Below, in pieces: positions 53,483 to 62,867 of a stretch of DNA of 64,000 bases. This DNA comes from Nitrospira sp. Lineage in GTDB: Bacteria > Nitrospirota > Nitrospiria > Nitrospirales > Nitrospiraceae. The notes beneath the pieces were generated by a model that saw only the letters and a list, made by a program, of their open reading frames with translations, searched no databases and had not been told where the DNA came from. The stretch lies in NCBI GenBank assembly GCA_009594995.1, contig VOPR01000005.1, positions 124,001-188,000 of the forward strand, given 5' to 3'. The stretch's first letter is position 1. Every line of letters begins with the position of its first letter. Both the position numbers and the translations under genes were made by a program.

Positions 53483-54892
53483 TTAATGCCCCAGGTGAAT
53501 CGCTGCTGACGAGGCAGCGCCAGAACCGACTGAATCACCCAGAAACACACCCTGTTTGAATCTTCGACGGATAGCCTGCACCTGTGAAAAATCTTCGATT
53601 GGATTCCCTGCAAGCGCCAAGAAACTGGCCTCATACCCCTCGGCGAACCGTCCGATCTTGCGAGTCGGAAAGATCGCGGCCGGAGTCGCCTCACACCACA
53701 TCTTGAGCAACGTGAGGTTGTCGAAAAGACCCAACGAGTGCAGGTGCAGCACTTCGGCCAGCGACGTGTCGGCATGATCGCTGCCGATCACCAGCGGTAC
53801 GCCCGCGCGATGAAGCAGGCTAAGATTATCTTTTAAGACCTGCTCAACGGGCTCATCGGCTGACGAAGCGTGATGTTCATTCGACTTGGAGGCAGGGCCC
53901 TCGTGATGGCCATGCCCATGATGCCCGCCGATGGACGGCATGGCGCGTCCTGCCACGCTGGTGGTGACGACACGCACCCTTCGCGCCGTCGCGAGCTGTC
54001 CATCCCCCTCCGTCAATCTGGCGCGTTCCGCGTCATCCGCTCCGCTCACCAGCCAGCCAGGCACGTGGGCAAGCTCATCCACTCCCGCACGAACCGCATG
54101 GCGAAAATCAGCCGCCGTTTCGACGTGGGCCGTCACTTGCAGGCCGGCTGCATGGGCCTTGGCGACAACGCGAGGCACCAATGCAGGATGCAGCCCATGC
54201 CGTCGCGGATTGCGTCCGCTCGTTCCATGCACCTCGCCGTCCTCGGAATGCACGAGATACACCTTCACGAAGTCCGGCTGCCCGCTGGTGATCAAGGCCC
54301 ACTTCTGCTCGATGTCCGCTTCTGTCTCGACCACGACGTACGCCCGATTCTCGAACCATCCCCGTTCAAGGGGCCCGAGCGCCGGCTCATATCTCCCCAC
54401 TCGCAACACATCTTCATACAGAGGGCCGGGATGGCCGCCCGGTCCCGTCAGGCCCGCATGCGCAAAGGTGGCGTCTATGCTTGTCCGCAGATTGACGGCC
54501 GGGCGGATCTGCAGGGCGAAGTCCCGCACATTGTTCGGGTTCTTCACATAAAATACGCCGTCCTTGAGATACCGTTCCGCGACCGACTGCACATTCCATG
54601 GGCCTTCGACATTGTGATTGTGCGCTTCCCCGAACGGCGGGACGATGAAGAGGCCGAAAAGATCCACCGTCCTGACCGGCCCCTGCGGTGGTTGGCGGGT
54701 GAGACGGCCCTGCACCGAATACCAGGTGGTGGCTTGAAATCCCTGTCCGTCAAACCAACGGCCATTGACGAAGGCATACGTCTGAGCTTTCGACGCCTCT
54801 CCGTCAGGCAAGCTCCCCGGAGGAACAGACATCACAGAGGTTCCCGCACAGCCGGCTAACAAGCCAACCAATACCAGCACGACAAGGTTCAT
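53483..54892 (-). CDS. Lipoprotein amidohydrolase with His-rich insert
   Basis: The ATG at 54892 after AGAGGGAAATC gives 469 residues with lipobox LLAGC. The amidohydrolase barrel shows HNH (FGEAHNHN), the carbamylated-Lys candidate in FVKVYLVHS, further His in QVTAHVE and LAHVPG, and Asp in IGSDHAD. A loop rich in His (GGHHGHGHHEG, NEHH) is inserted after about residue 330. It is an imidazolonepropionase-type relative of unknown substrate. The stop of the HTH twin lies about 70 bp upstream. Confidence 0.82.
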   Translation of the reverse strand: MNLVVLVLVGLLAGCAGTSVMSVPPGSLPDGEASKAQTYAFVNGRWFDGQGFQATTWYSVQGRLTRQPPQGPVRTVDLFGLFIVPPFGEAHNHNVEGPWNVQSVAERYLKDGVFYVKNPNNVRDFALQIRPAVNLRTSIDATFAHAGLTGPGGHPGPLYEDVLRVGRYEPALGPLERGWFENRAYVVVETEADIEQKWALITSGQPDFVKVYLVHSEDGEVHGTSGRNPRRHGLHPALVPRVVAKAHAAGLQVTAHVETAADFRHAVRAGVDELAHVPGWLVSGADDAERARLTEGDGQLATARRVRVVTTSVAGRAMPSIGGHHGHGHHEGPASKSNEHHASSADEPVEQVLKDNLSLLHRAGVPLVIGSDHADTSLAEVLHLHSLGLFDNLTLLKMWCEATPAAIFPTRKIGRFAEGYEASFLALAGNPIEDFSQVQAIRRRFKQGVFLGDSVGSGAASSAAIHLGH

Positions 54893-54961
54893 GATTTCCC
54901 TCTGCATGCCGGACGACGCCGGTTGCGCTGTCCGGCACGCAGATCTTTTGCAACCCACACC

Positions 54962-55156
54962 TTAGACCGTCAGATTCAGTTCATGCGTCTTGTTGCGTTG
55001 GACCAACCGATCCAATGACGCACGAAACACCCGGAGGCTTCCGCGGCCGATCTTGGTTCCCTCCAACCGGCCGTCCTCGACCCACCGATAAATCGTCCAC
55101 CGGCTCACCGCCAACACATCCGCCGCTTCCCCGACACGCAAGAGTTGCTTGTTCAT
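54962..55156 (-). CDS. Excisionase-type MerR-like HTH regulator (twin 2)
   Basis: The ATG at 55156 gives 64 residues, nearly all of it a winged helix (LLRVGEAADVLAVSRWTIYR, then VEDGRLEGTKIGRGSLRVF). It closely matches twin 1 at 37 kb but lacks the long tail. It lies between a TonB receptor and the amidohydrolase gene in the same direction and may control the operon. Confidence 0.75.
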   Translation of the reverse strand: MNKQLLRVGEAADVLAVSRWTIYRWVEDGRLEGTKIGRGSLRVFRASLDRLVQRNKTHELNLTV

Positions 55157-55184
55157 GGCAATCTCCTTTTGAGTAAGGGACGTG

Positions 55185-55211
55185 AGCGGCAGCAACCCAC
55201 GCTGCCGCTCG
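55185..55211. promoter_or_regulatory. GC hairpin before twin HTH 2
   Basis: GAGCGGCAGC and GCTGCCGCTC form a perfect ten-pair stem with a seven-base loop, between the TonB receptor stop and the HTH start (28 bases away). Without a T-run it may stabilise or process the operon message. Confidence 0.45.
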
Positions 55212-55221
55212 CGCCACATGG

Positions 55222-57582
55222 TTAAAACAGTCCGAACGTCACGCCGCCGTAAATCGCGCGGCCATACCCTGCGAAAAATGCCTGCTGCCCGGCGGCAGCT
55301 CCGGCGGTTTCGCCGCCGATCACCTGGCCTGATGCGGCGTATTTCTTGTCAGCAATGTTGTCCAGCTCGAGGTAGAACTTCGCAAACCGGAACCACGAAT
55401 TCTTCAGATCGAAGTTCTTGTGCACGTTCACATTGGCAATCATGTAGGAGGGTATGCCGAAGGTGTTGCTGTTGTTCAGGAAGTAACTGTTGTAGTAGCT
55501 CCCCTCGACCCAGGCACCCCAACCGGTCGCCGCATGGTCGTAGGCGACTTTGGTGTTCAGGACATCGGTGGGCACGTTGGGCACCTTGTTGCCGTCCCGC
55601 GTCAGGAAGCCAGCGGCGGTATTCAACCGATCGGCAAAGTTGATGTACTTCGCCTCGATGTGCGTATACGCGCCGGACAATCGCAGACCTTCCACCGGTC
55701 GCCAGTCGTAGAACGCTTCGATGCCCTTGTACTGGGATGAGTCCGCATTGACGGACGCCGTGTTGGTACCCGACACCGCTTGCGTGATGATTTCGTCCTT
55801 GAAGAAGGTCCAGAACCCGACGAGTTGCACGGTGAGGGTCTTCGTCAGTTTCGATTCCGTCCCGATTTCGAAGTTGAGATTTTTTTGCGGCTTCAGATCA
55901 AAGTTGGTGCCAGGCTGCCCGGTCACCGGATTTCTGAGGAGGTTGGTAAACCCCGGAATGCCGTACCCAGTGGATGCCCGCGCCCAATGCCGTTGCGCAT
56001 CGGTCGGCTTCCACGTGACGGACATTTCCGGAGCCCAATTCGTGTATGTGCGATTGGCCCCAGCTCTCGTATTTACGGCGCCTTGTGTACAGGTCACATC
56101 ACCCGGGGCGCAGTAGTTTATTGCTTGCACGCTCAACATCGATTGTTCGAATCCAAGACCGGCTGCCAGTGTGACCTTCGGAATGAATTCCAGTTCCTCC
56201 CGGACTCTGCCGCCGACGTTTCTGATAGTCCCGCGTGAATTCTGAATCAGAGTTCCGCGAGTGCCGAATCCGTCGGCCAGGTTCTGGAAGGTCTGCGCTT
56301 CCTGCTCCATGTTGCTCAGGAAGAACCCGACGTAGCTTCGCAGCGGCATGTCGAAGAGCCGTCCGTCGTGCCGCAGATCGGCATAGTGCTTGTAGTTCGG
56401 ATTGACGTTGTCGCTGATCTGAGAAAACGTCTGATTGATATCCTTCACGTCGTAGTCGGCTTCGATCGTCAGCACCGTGTTGGCATTGATCTGCCGCTCG
56501 TAAATGCCGCCGATGATGGTGCGTCGATCCAGCCGCCGTTGGGCCAGCCGCTCGGCATCGCTACAGGTGTTGGCATTACAGACCACGTTGGTGCCGCCGG
56601 CCTGCCGGTGATCGGCGTTGAACTGCGCCTGCGTCAACCGGGTGGGCACCCGCGCATCGAGCCAGTTCGTGATGGCCTTGAAGTAGAAGTTTTGTTTGTC
56701 GTCGATTTTGAAGCGCAGATTTAAATTGATGGTCTGCGTGCTGTAATTGCTGTTTCGGATGAATCCGTCTTCCCCCACGTTGCTGATGAAGAGGGAGGCA
56801 TCGAGATTCTCGTATTGCTGTCCGACCGCGATCCCCTCCTTGTGATACCCGAATGAACCGCCGCTGAGGAACGTCTCGACACCGTTGATGTCGCTTCCGC
56901 GTCTCGTCCGGAAGTGCACCATGCCGCCGAGCGCGTAGTTGTCATAAAGCGACGAGGATGCGCCCCGGGTGACTTCCACACTGCGCATGAACCAGGGATC
57001 ATGAATATCGAGCCGCGACAACCCGTCGGATTGAGTCTGAATAAATCCATCCTCGTACATCTTGATGTCCCGGACGGCGAAGGTAGTCTTGGCGCCTTGC
57101 CCGCGAATCATCATGCTGAAATCCCGCGGGCCGTTAGCCTGCCGCAACACCACGCCGGGCAACGACTCCATCGACTCCTTCATCGTCCTGGTCGGCTGCG
57201 CTTCCGTCTCCGACTGCTCCGTTGATGACAGGGACAGCCCCTCGGGCCGCCGTTGCACGCGATCGCTCACGATACTGACGTCGGACAGCTCGTATTGCGG
57301 AATCGGCTCGGCGGTCTTCGACTCCGGCACTTCCTTCACAACAGCCGGCCGGGTCTGAGGCGCCGCGGTTCCTGCTGCCGGTTGCTGCTGCAACTCATCC
57401 AACTCGCGAAGAATGTTTTGCAATTGGTCACGCAAGTCGCGCTCGCGCGCGCTCTTCTCGACAACCGCTCCAGCCGCCGTCTCCTCCTGCGCAAACGAGG
57501 TGGCGACGGTCAACGGCATCACCGACAACAAGGCACAATAGATAACGGCATGACATCCGAATGAATGACGACGGGCCCACAT
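55222..57582 (-). CDS. TonB-dependent receptor with N-terminal coiled coil
   Basis: The ATG at 57582, seven bases after GGAGG, gives 786 residues. After the signal (ending SFAQ) there is a short Glu/Gln/Leu coiled-coil part (RDLRDQLQNILRELDELQ) not usual for such receptors, then a plug (SMMIRGQGAKTTFAVRDIK, VEVTRGASSSLYDNYALGG) and a barrel ending GVTFGLF. It follows TlpA and a small His/Cys protein and is followed by HTH twin 2. Ligand unknown. Confidence 0.88.
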   Translation of the reverse strand: MWARRHSFGCHAVIYCALLSVMPLTVATSFAQEETAAGAVVEKSARERDLRDQLQNILRELDELQQQPAAGTAAPQTRPAVVKEVPESKTAEPIPQYELSDVSIVSDRVQRRPEGLSLSSTEQSETEAQPTRTMKESMESLPGVVLRQANGPRDFSMMIRGQGAKTTFAVRDIKMYEDGFIQTQSDGLSRLDIHDPWFMRSVEVTRGASSSLYDNYALGGMVHFRTRRGSDINGVETFLSGGSFGYHKEGIAVGQQYENLDASLFISNVGEDGFIRNSNYSTQTINLNLRFKIDDKQNFYFKAITNWLDARVPTRLTQAQFNADHRQAGGTNVVCNANTCSDAERLAQRRLDRRTIIGGIYERQINANTVLTIEADYDVKDINQTFSQISDNVNPNYKHYADLRHDGRLFDMPLRSYVGFFLSNMEQEAQTFQNLADGFGTRGTLIQNSRGTIRNVGGRVREELEFIPKVTLAAGLGFEQSMLSVQAINYCAPGDVTCTQGAVNTRAGANRTYTNWAPEMSVTWKPTDAQRHWARASTGYGIPGFTNLLRNPVTGQPGTNFDLKPQKNLNFEIGTESKLTKTLTVQLVGFWTFFKDEIITQAVSGTNTASVNADSSQYKGIEAFYDWRPVEGLRLSGAYTHIEAKYINFADRLNTAAGFLTRDGNKVPNVPTDVLNTKVAYDHAATGWGAWVEGSYYNSYFLNNSNTFGIPSYMIANVNVHKNFDLKNSWFRFAKFYLELDNIADKKYAASGQVIGGETAGAAAGQQAFFAGYGRAIYGGVTFGLF

Positions 57583-57698
57583 ACACATCCTCCCGGCACA
57601 ACGGTGCACATGACAGTAGAGATAGCCCCTTCGCGCCCCTGTCTGAACGGACGAGAAGAGAAGCTAGACGACCTAGCGAGATGAAATGGAATTAGAAA

Positions 57699-58019
57699 TT
57701 AGGACTGAACGGGTGGCGCACGAGAGGCGGCGTGAAACCTGACGCCGCCCGAAATGACATCATGGCTGCTCTCGACAAAGAGCGTGGCCACGAGAAACGG
57801 CTGAAGAAACAGCGCGACAGGGCCCGCATCAGACGTGGGATTTGCCTGACAGGCCCAGACACAGAAGCTGGAGTGAGAAACGGTTTCACCGTGGTGGTGG
57901 GCGGCCGGCTTCGCATCGGCATGGTCGAACACACACGTGACGGAAAAGACTGCCAGGATCAGATAGATCCCTGCCAGGGCAGCCGCCAGTCCGATGGAAG
58001 GTTTTGTCACACGACTCAT
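57699..58019 (-). CDS. Small His/Cys membrane protein, DUF2946-like (member 4)
   Basis: The ATG at 58019 overlaps the stop of the TlpA gene (ATGA), so the two are coupled. The 106-residue product has one N-terminal TM helix (GLAAALAGIYLILAVFSV), His-rich AHHHGETVSH, CVWACQA and the end SRAPPVQS, collinear with member 1. It leads to a TonB receptor gene, like member 3. Confidence 0.7.
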   Translation of the reverse strand: MSRVTKPSIGLAAALAGIYLILAVFSVTCVFDHADAKPAAHHHGETVSHSSFCVWACQANPTSDAGPVALFLQPFLVATLFVESSHDVISGGVRFHAASRAPPVQS

Positions 58020-58546
58020 GGCATCAAACTTTGCAATGCGCGCACGGCAGTCGGCGCATCCCACTCGCGCGGCCCGACGGCGCGGCCGATCAGCGTTCCC
58101 TGCTGGTCAATAAACACCGTCGTCGGCAAGGCCCGGACGAGATACGCATGGGAGACGTCCTGATCTTCATCAAACAACACCGGCAACTGCACATGGAGAT
58201 TGGTCAAAAAATGCTTGATGCCCTCCCGCTGCAAGTCGGTCGTAATGGTCAGTAGCGCGAACCGTTCGGGATCCAACTGCTGTCGCAACCGCTCGAAGGC
58301 CGGCATTTCTTCTTTGCAGGGCCCGCACCAGGTGGCCCAGAAATTTACCACGACCACTTTCCCCTTCAACTGCGCGAGTTGCACCGGCAGTCCGTCCAGG
58401 GATTTCAAATCGAACGGCGCCGCTACGGTTCCTGGCGCCACCCGCCCGACTTTCAAAGGGGCCAACCGGTCGTCGGCGAACGCAGGAGCTGCGATCAGCC
58501 CGAGGATCACCGACAGTATGAGACTCTTCACCGATGCCGTTGGCAT
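58016..58546 (-). CDS. TlpA/ResA-type periplasmic thioredoxin (1)
   Basis: The 176-residue protein has a signal peptide ending AFA and a thioredoxin fold with WCGPC at residues 73-77 (NFWATWCGPCKEEMP). TlpA/ResA proteins reduce disulfides for cytochrome c or copper-site assembly. The cis-Pro segment is LPTTVFIDQQG. It overlaps the small His/Cys protein gene by 4 bp and follows the BNR protein gene. Confidence 0.87.
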   Translation of the reverse strand: MPTASVKSLILSVILGLIAAPAFADDRLAPLKVGRVAPGTVAAPFDLKSLDGLPVQLAQLKGKVVVVNFWATWCGPCKEEMPAFERLRQQLDPERFALLTITTDLQREGIKHFLTNLHVQLPVLFDEDQDVSHAYLVRALPTTVFIDQQGTLIGRAVGPREWDAPTAVRALQSLMP

Positions 58547-58564
58547 AATTCAGGCGTTTCCAAA

Positions 58565-59857
58565 CTAGCGGCTCGACTCAGAGGCCACGGTAACGGCCGA
58601 CAGCTTCAGCGTCTGAGTCACGACTTTATGTCCCGGCATGCCATGCTCCATCCAAGCCATGGCAAAGACCCCCTGGGCATTGACTGCCACCACCGGCGTC
58701 TGACTCTTTTTCTCGTTCAATTTGTACGGTGCCGCAAAGGTGGCCCCCCGGTCCGTCGAGACACTCATGACCACATCCCGTTTGACCGGGCCCTGTTCCT
58801 CCCAGATCACGACCAGGCGTCCTTCAGGATCGACCGCGATCTGCGGATGGTCGGGGAAGGTGTTCTTCGATACGTTCAACTGCCGCTTCGGTGAAAACGT
58901 CCGGCCTCGATCATCGGAATAGGCCAGATACACAGCAGGAATCTCGTCCGTCCCTTCGGTGTACCAGACGACGTACAACCGGCCCTGCCGGTCGACACCC
59001 ATGGAGGCCGGACGATGAGGACAGGCCGGAAAAACCCACTTGTCCTGGCCCACGATGACCGAATCCTCAAAGGTCTCACCGTGGTTGGTCGAGCGCGCCA
59101 CCACCGTCTCCCGCACATTGCCCTCGAAGATTTTTCGCCAGGCCACATAGACCATTCCGTCCGGACCGCTGGTGATGGCCGTGCGGCAGCAGACGCACGT
59201 GCCTTCATCCACCTTGGCATTTTTCGTAATCGTCTGCCCCTGATCCAACGATCGCGCGACATAGGTGCCGGGATCTTTCTTGCCCTCGCGGCCATCGATC
59301 CAGGATAGATGCAGGCGACCTTCCGCATCGCGATGCAGCGCATCGAACGTATGTTGAATCACACCCGGGTCGTCGTTGACCAACACCGACGCCTGAAACG
59401 TTTTCCCGCCATCGTTCGAACGGCTCAACCGCAATTCCGTGGCAAAAGGCTGTTGTGGAGTGGCTTTCGGATGGGCCAGTCCCCAGGTGACAAATACGTC
59501 CTCCCCCTGCACGACCAGAGCCGGCGCTTCCTGCCGCCAATAAGGCACGTCTTCAGGACGGTTGATGCGCACCGGCGGTCCCATCGGTCCGCCCGGTTCC
59601 GTGCTGCGGGCGTATAGCACCGACCGCACATCCTTATCCTCTTCCATCCACGACAAGGAAACCCGTCCCTGCTCATCCACCTGCACCGACGGCCCCACCA
59701 GGCTCTTCACCTTATGTTCGGTCATGACCTTGGGACCAAGCTGAAATGTCGCCGGCGACTCGGCGAGTACGGGCGGTGCCGCCAGCACAGCCAGCAGCGC
59801 AATAGACGCCGCGCAGGAAGCGGCACGCGTTTCAGCTATTCTCCGCAGGTGCATCAT
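58565..59857 (-). CDS. Secreted BNR-repeat (sialidase-fold) protein with CVCC motif
   Basis: The 430-residue protein has a signal peptide (ASIALLAVLAAPPVLA) and several Asp-box/BNR motifs (SRSNDGGKTFQ, ARSTNHGETF, SDDRGRTFSP, STDRGATF). These form a six-bladed propeller of the sialidase type. The sequence EGTCVCCRTAI lies in a loop and could bind metal. No sialic acid link is seen; the neighbours are TlpA and a barrel protein. The function is unknown. Confidence 0.8.
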   Translation of the reverse strand: MMHLRRIAETRAASCAASIALLAVLAAPPVLAESPATFQLGPKVMTEHKVKSLVGPSVQVDEQGRVSLSWMEEDKDVRSVLYARSTEPGGPMGPPVRINRPEDVPYWRQEAPALVVQGEDVFVTWGLAHPKATPQQPFATELRLSRSNDGGKTFQASVLVNDDPGVIQHTFDALHRDAEGRLHLSWIDGREGKKDPGTYVARSLDQGQTITKNAKVDEGTCVCCRTAITSGPDGMVYVAWRKIFEGNVRETVVARSTNHGETFEDSVIVGQDKWVFPACPHRPASMGVDRQGRLYVVWYTEGTDEIPAVYLAYSDDRGRTFSPKRQLNVSKNTFPDHPQIAVDPEGRLVVIWEEQGPVKRDVVMSVSTDRGATFAAPYKLNEKKSQTPVVAVNAQGVFAMAWMEHGMPGHKVVTQTLKLSAVTVASESSR

Positions 59858-59878
59858 GAGATCCTTATCCTCTCGCCG

Positions 59879-60997
59879 TTACGCCCCAGAACCGAGCATT
59901 TGGAACGACTTCGACAGGCCGAAGACGAAACTGGTGCCCTGCGCCAGACTGTTATTGGAATCGCGCGCGAACGGGATCTGCGCATAGAAGTACACCGACG
60001 TCATATTGGTCCAGCTCGAGTCGATCAGCTGCCCCAGGTTGAGTTGGAACCCGGGCGAAAACGCATGGTAGGTCGAGCCGGTCGTGGGAACGGCACGGTT
60101 TCTGATCGCCGGATCAACAGGCACCGCCTCGCCCGGAAAGTCCGGCGCATCCGAAGGAACCGCAGAGCGCAACAGCGACGAACTGAAATTATCGTGGACT
60201 AAGTAGCGATAGTTGACCTGTCCGGTGAGAATCAGCCAGGGCGTCGTCACGAGGTTGAGGCCGGCGTTGAGCATATATTCATCGCCGAACTGATACCCGT
60301 TGTTGTTCCGAAACGTATGCCGGTAGCTGGCCGACAGAAACTGATTGAGGCGGTGTGGAATCAATTCATAGGTCTGGTAGATGGTTGGATTCAGCCCGAC
60401 CTGCCCCCGGCCGAGTTGTGCGGGGGATTCCATGAGGGCGCCTGTGCTGTCAGGCGATCCGGTATTGCCGGTCGGCAGATAGACACCGAATCCCAGCACC
60501 ACCATGCTCCGCAAGGTCGGCAACACGTTGTACTTGAGCCCGACCCGCATATCCCCGATGCCGTTGGAGGAAAACCTCGTCGAGTCCCCTTCTCCATTCG
60601 GCCCGTCCTCGCCGATCCCGTCGATATGTTTATGCGTGCGCCACATATACGGGACGGTGATCTGCAAGCCGATCCGTTCAGTCAGACCGTAATTCAGATC
60701 CAGGGTGGCCTGCTGAGTGATCGTCCGGGTTTCCCGGTGATGGTCCAGGATCATTTGACGGCCGGACTGGTCGATTCCCGGAATGACACCCGTCGTCCCG
60801 CCGAGCACTCGCATAGGCGTGAAATTGTAGATTCCATTGATGGTCAACATCCCGGCCTGAGGAACTTGCTGCTGCGAGCCGATGACGACAAAACACGAGA
60901 CCGCCCCACAGGAGGCCTCCGCCCGTGAGATAAAGCCGGTCGACCCGGCAGCCGCGAGAACCACTATCGCTCCGAACACCCGAGACCAAAAACTCAT
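59879..60997 (-). CDS. Outer membrane beta-barrel protein (transporter-like)
   Basis: The 372-residue protein has a signal peptide (ending SRAEA) with two cysteines just after it (SCGAVSC). The rest alternates in amphipathic strands (LNYGLTERIGLQITVPYMWR, YNVLPTLRSMVVLGFGVYL) and looks like a barrel of the phenol-degradation MetA/transporter type. The end is less typical (FGLSKSFQMLGSGA). It lies between TlpA 2 and the BNR protein in the same operon. Confidence 0.7.
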   Translation of the reverse strand: MSFWSRVFGAIVVLAAAGSTGFISRAEASCGAVSCFVVIGSQQQVPQAGMLTINGIYNFTPMRVLGGTTGVIPGIDQSGRQMILDHHRETRTITQQATLDLNYGLTERIGLQITVPYMWRTHKHIDGIGEDGPNGEGDSTRFSSNGIGDMRVGLKYNVLPTLRSMVVLGFGVYLPTGNTGSPDSTGALMESPAQLGRGQVGLNPTIYQTYELIPHRLNQFLSASYRHTFRNNNGYQFGDEYMLNAGLNLVTTPWLILTGQVNYRYLVHDNFSSSLLRSAVPSDAPDFPGEAVPVDPAIRNRAVPTTGSTYHAFSPGFQLNLGQLIDSSWTNMTSVYFYAQIPFARDSNNSLAQGTSFVFGLSKSFQMLGSGA

Positions 60998-61066
60998 CGC
61001 TCACATACTCCTTGACGCCCGACATGACGCCTGTTGGGACACCGCATCCCGCCCGCTCCCAGTTCG

Positions 61067-61648
61067 TTATCGAAGGGCCACTGCTTTGGCGGGCGCGGCA
61101 CTCTGAATCCGGCTGACGATCTCTTGAATCTTACGCTCCGTGAGCAATCCGCCTTTGATGTATTCCTGCACGACGCCCTGCTGGTCGATAAACACGCTGA
61201 CCGGCAGGCCGAACACTCCGTACTGGTTGGCCACCTGATTCTCGCGGTCGAGCAGCACCGGGAACGTATGTTTGTACTGCTGAATGTGCTCGCGTACCTT
61301 GGCCTCGTCCTCCAGCTCATTGACGGCCAGCACGACGAAATCCTTGTCGCGCAACTGGTCATAAACCGTCTGCATCGCCGGCATCTCGGACGTGCAGGGC
61401 TTGCACCAGGTCGCCCAAAAATTTAGCAGCACGATCTTCCCCTTGTATTGCTCCAAGCTGTGCGCCTTACCTTGGAGATCCGTCAGCGAAAACCCGGCGG
61501 CGGGCATGCCGGCGGCGGGTGGCCGTGAGCCCATCGCCAGCGCCGAACCAGCCAGCGTCGACAGGAGCAGAGCCGTCACCATCAATTTCCTGGTGAGGAT
61601 CCGTGTGATGTGCATCGACCTCCGACAAGCCTGCATGCAAGTATCCAT
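61067..61648 (-). CDS. TlpA/ResA-type periplasmic thioredoxin (2)
   Basis: The ATG at 61648 after GGGAGAACCAAC gives 193 residues with a signal region and the active site WCKPC (residues 81-85, FWATWCKPCTSEMP). The cis-Pro segment is LPVSVFIDQQG. It follows the tonB gene by 20 bp. The two TlpA proteins in this operon differ in their CxxC dipeptide (GP and KP), so they may serve different partners. Confidence 0.87.
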   Translation of the reverse strand: MDTCMQACRRSMHITRILTRKLMVTALLLSTLAGSALAMGSRPPAAGMPAAGFSLTDLQGKAHSLEQYKGKIVLLNFWATWCKPCTSEMPAMQTVYDQLRDKDFVVLAVNELEDEAKVREHIQQYKHTFPVLLDRENQVANQYGVFGLPVSVFIDQQGVVQEYIKGGLLTERKIQEIVSRIQSAAPAKAVALR

Positions 61649-61668
61649 GTTGGTTCTCCCGACTCGCC

Positions 61669-62832
61669 TTACCGATTCAAACTGTAACTGACCGGCAGAT
61701 GCAACACGACCATCGGGGCCGTCAGCTCGTGTTTCATGTGCAGGGGACAGGCTCGCCGCACGGCTTCCATCGCCGCTTGATCCAGCGATTCATGCCCTGA
61801 GCTCTTGACCACCTCGACACTCTTGAGCTGCCCGTCATTGCGGATGGACACCTTCAAGACGACTTTGCCTTCCCATCCGTTCAGGCGGGCGGTGCTGGGA
61901 TAGTGCCGCAACTCAATGATGCGGCGATGCAGTGATTCGGCCAACCAACCGTAATCGGCTTTGGCGGCAGGCCTGGCAACAGCGGCCTGAGCGACGACCT
62001 GATGCTCTCGTAATGTGGATGGATCCGGCTCGGACACCGCCGCTGTCGGGGCAGTCGGCACCACGACTGCCTCCACCGGGGCCGGCGGCGCAGCCACCGG
62101 CTCAGTGACAGCAGCGGCTACCTGCTCGACCACGGGCGCGGATTGCGCCGGGGCCGGAGACGCCTCGACCGCTTCCACAGCCGGAGCGGTATGCACCACC
62201 GGTGCGCTGGCAGTCATCACGGGCTCGGGCACCGTTTCCACAACCGCCGGTGCGCTGACGACCGGTTGCGCCTCATACGTCTGAGCGGTAACAGGAGCGG
62301 CTTCCACCACTTGCTGCTCGACCGCCGGAGCCACCTCCCGTTTCACTTCGGCCGGCGTGGCCGCCTGCAGCACTGGTTCCGTCTTCTGAATCTCCTGTGG
62401 TTCGATGGGCTTCGCCTGCATCTGCACCACTTCCTGCTTCGGCTGCACCTGTTCTTGTGGACGGATTGTTTCAACCACCGGCTGGACTTCACGTTGAACC
62501 GCCTGCGGCAGCACCCTGGTTTCCACCTGCCTCTGCACCGGCTGAGGGGGCGGCTCCACCGCACGCACCGGTTGGGGCCGCGGCGTGACCGGGGTCGGCG
62601 TAGGAGGCTGCACCTGCGGCGCAGGCGCCGGCTCTTCCTGCCGAACGACTTCTCGTGGAGGTTCGACGAGGGCGACATCCCACTTGAACGGCTCTTTTTC
62701 CACAATCGTGGCCATCTTCGGCATCAAACCAAACGCCACCAATGCGAGGCAGGCATGGAAGACCAGCGATACCCCCCAACCCTTGACGGATGGTTTCGAT
62801 TGCCACGACTGCGTCACAAGCACGTGTTCCAT
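61669..62832 (-). CDS. tonB: Energy transducer TonB
   Basis: I start at the ATG at 62832 (GGAGGGA upstream), giving 387 residues. One TM helix with the transducing His (VSLVFHACLALVAFGLMP) is followed by a long Pro/Val/Glu-rich spacer (about residues 60-290) and a C-terminal TonB domain (YPSTARLNGWEGKVVLKVSI, ending LPVSYSLNR). It transmits energy from ExbBD to the receptors. It lies about 14 kb from exbB-exbD in this island. Confidence 0.9.
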   Translation of the reverse strand: MEHVLVTQSWQSKPSVKGWGVSLVFHACLALVAFGLMPKMATIVEKEPFKWDVALVEPPREVVRQEEPAPAPQVQPPTPTPVTPRPQPVRAVEPPPQPVQRQVETRVLPQAVQREVQPVVETIRPQEQVQPKQEVVQMQAKPIEPQEIQKTEPVLQAATPAEVKREVAPAVEQQVVEAAPVTAQTYEAQPVVSAPAVVETVPEPVMTASAPVVHTAPAVEAVEASPAPAQSAPVVEQVAAAVTEPVAAPPAPVEAVVVPTAPTAAVSEPDPSTLREHQVVAQAAVARPAAKADYGWLAESLHRRIIELRHYPSTARLNGWEGKVVLKVSIRNDGQLKSVEVVKSSGHESLDQAAMEAVRRACPLHMKHELTAPMVVLHLPVSYSLNR

Positions 62833-62867
62833 TGGACTCGCTCCCTCCGACACGATGCGTCCCGCTG

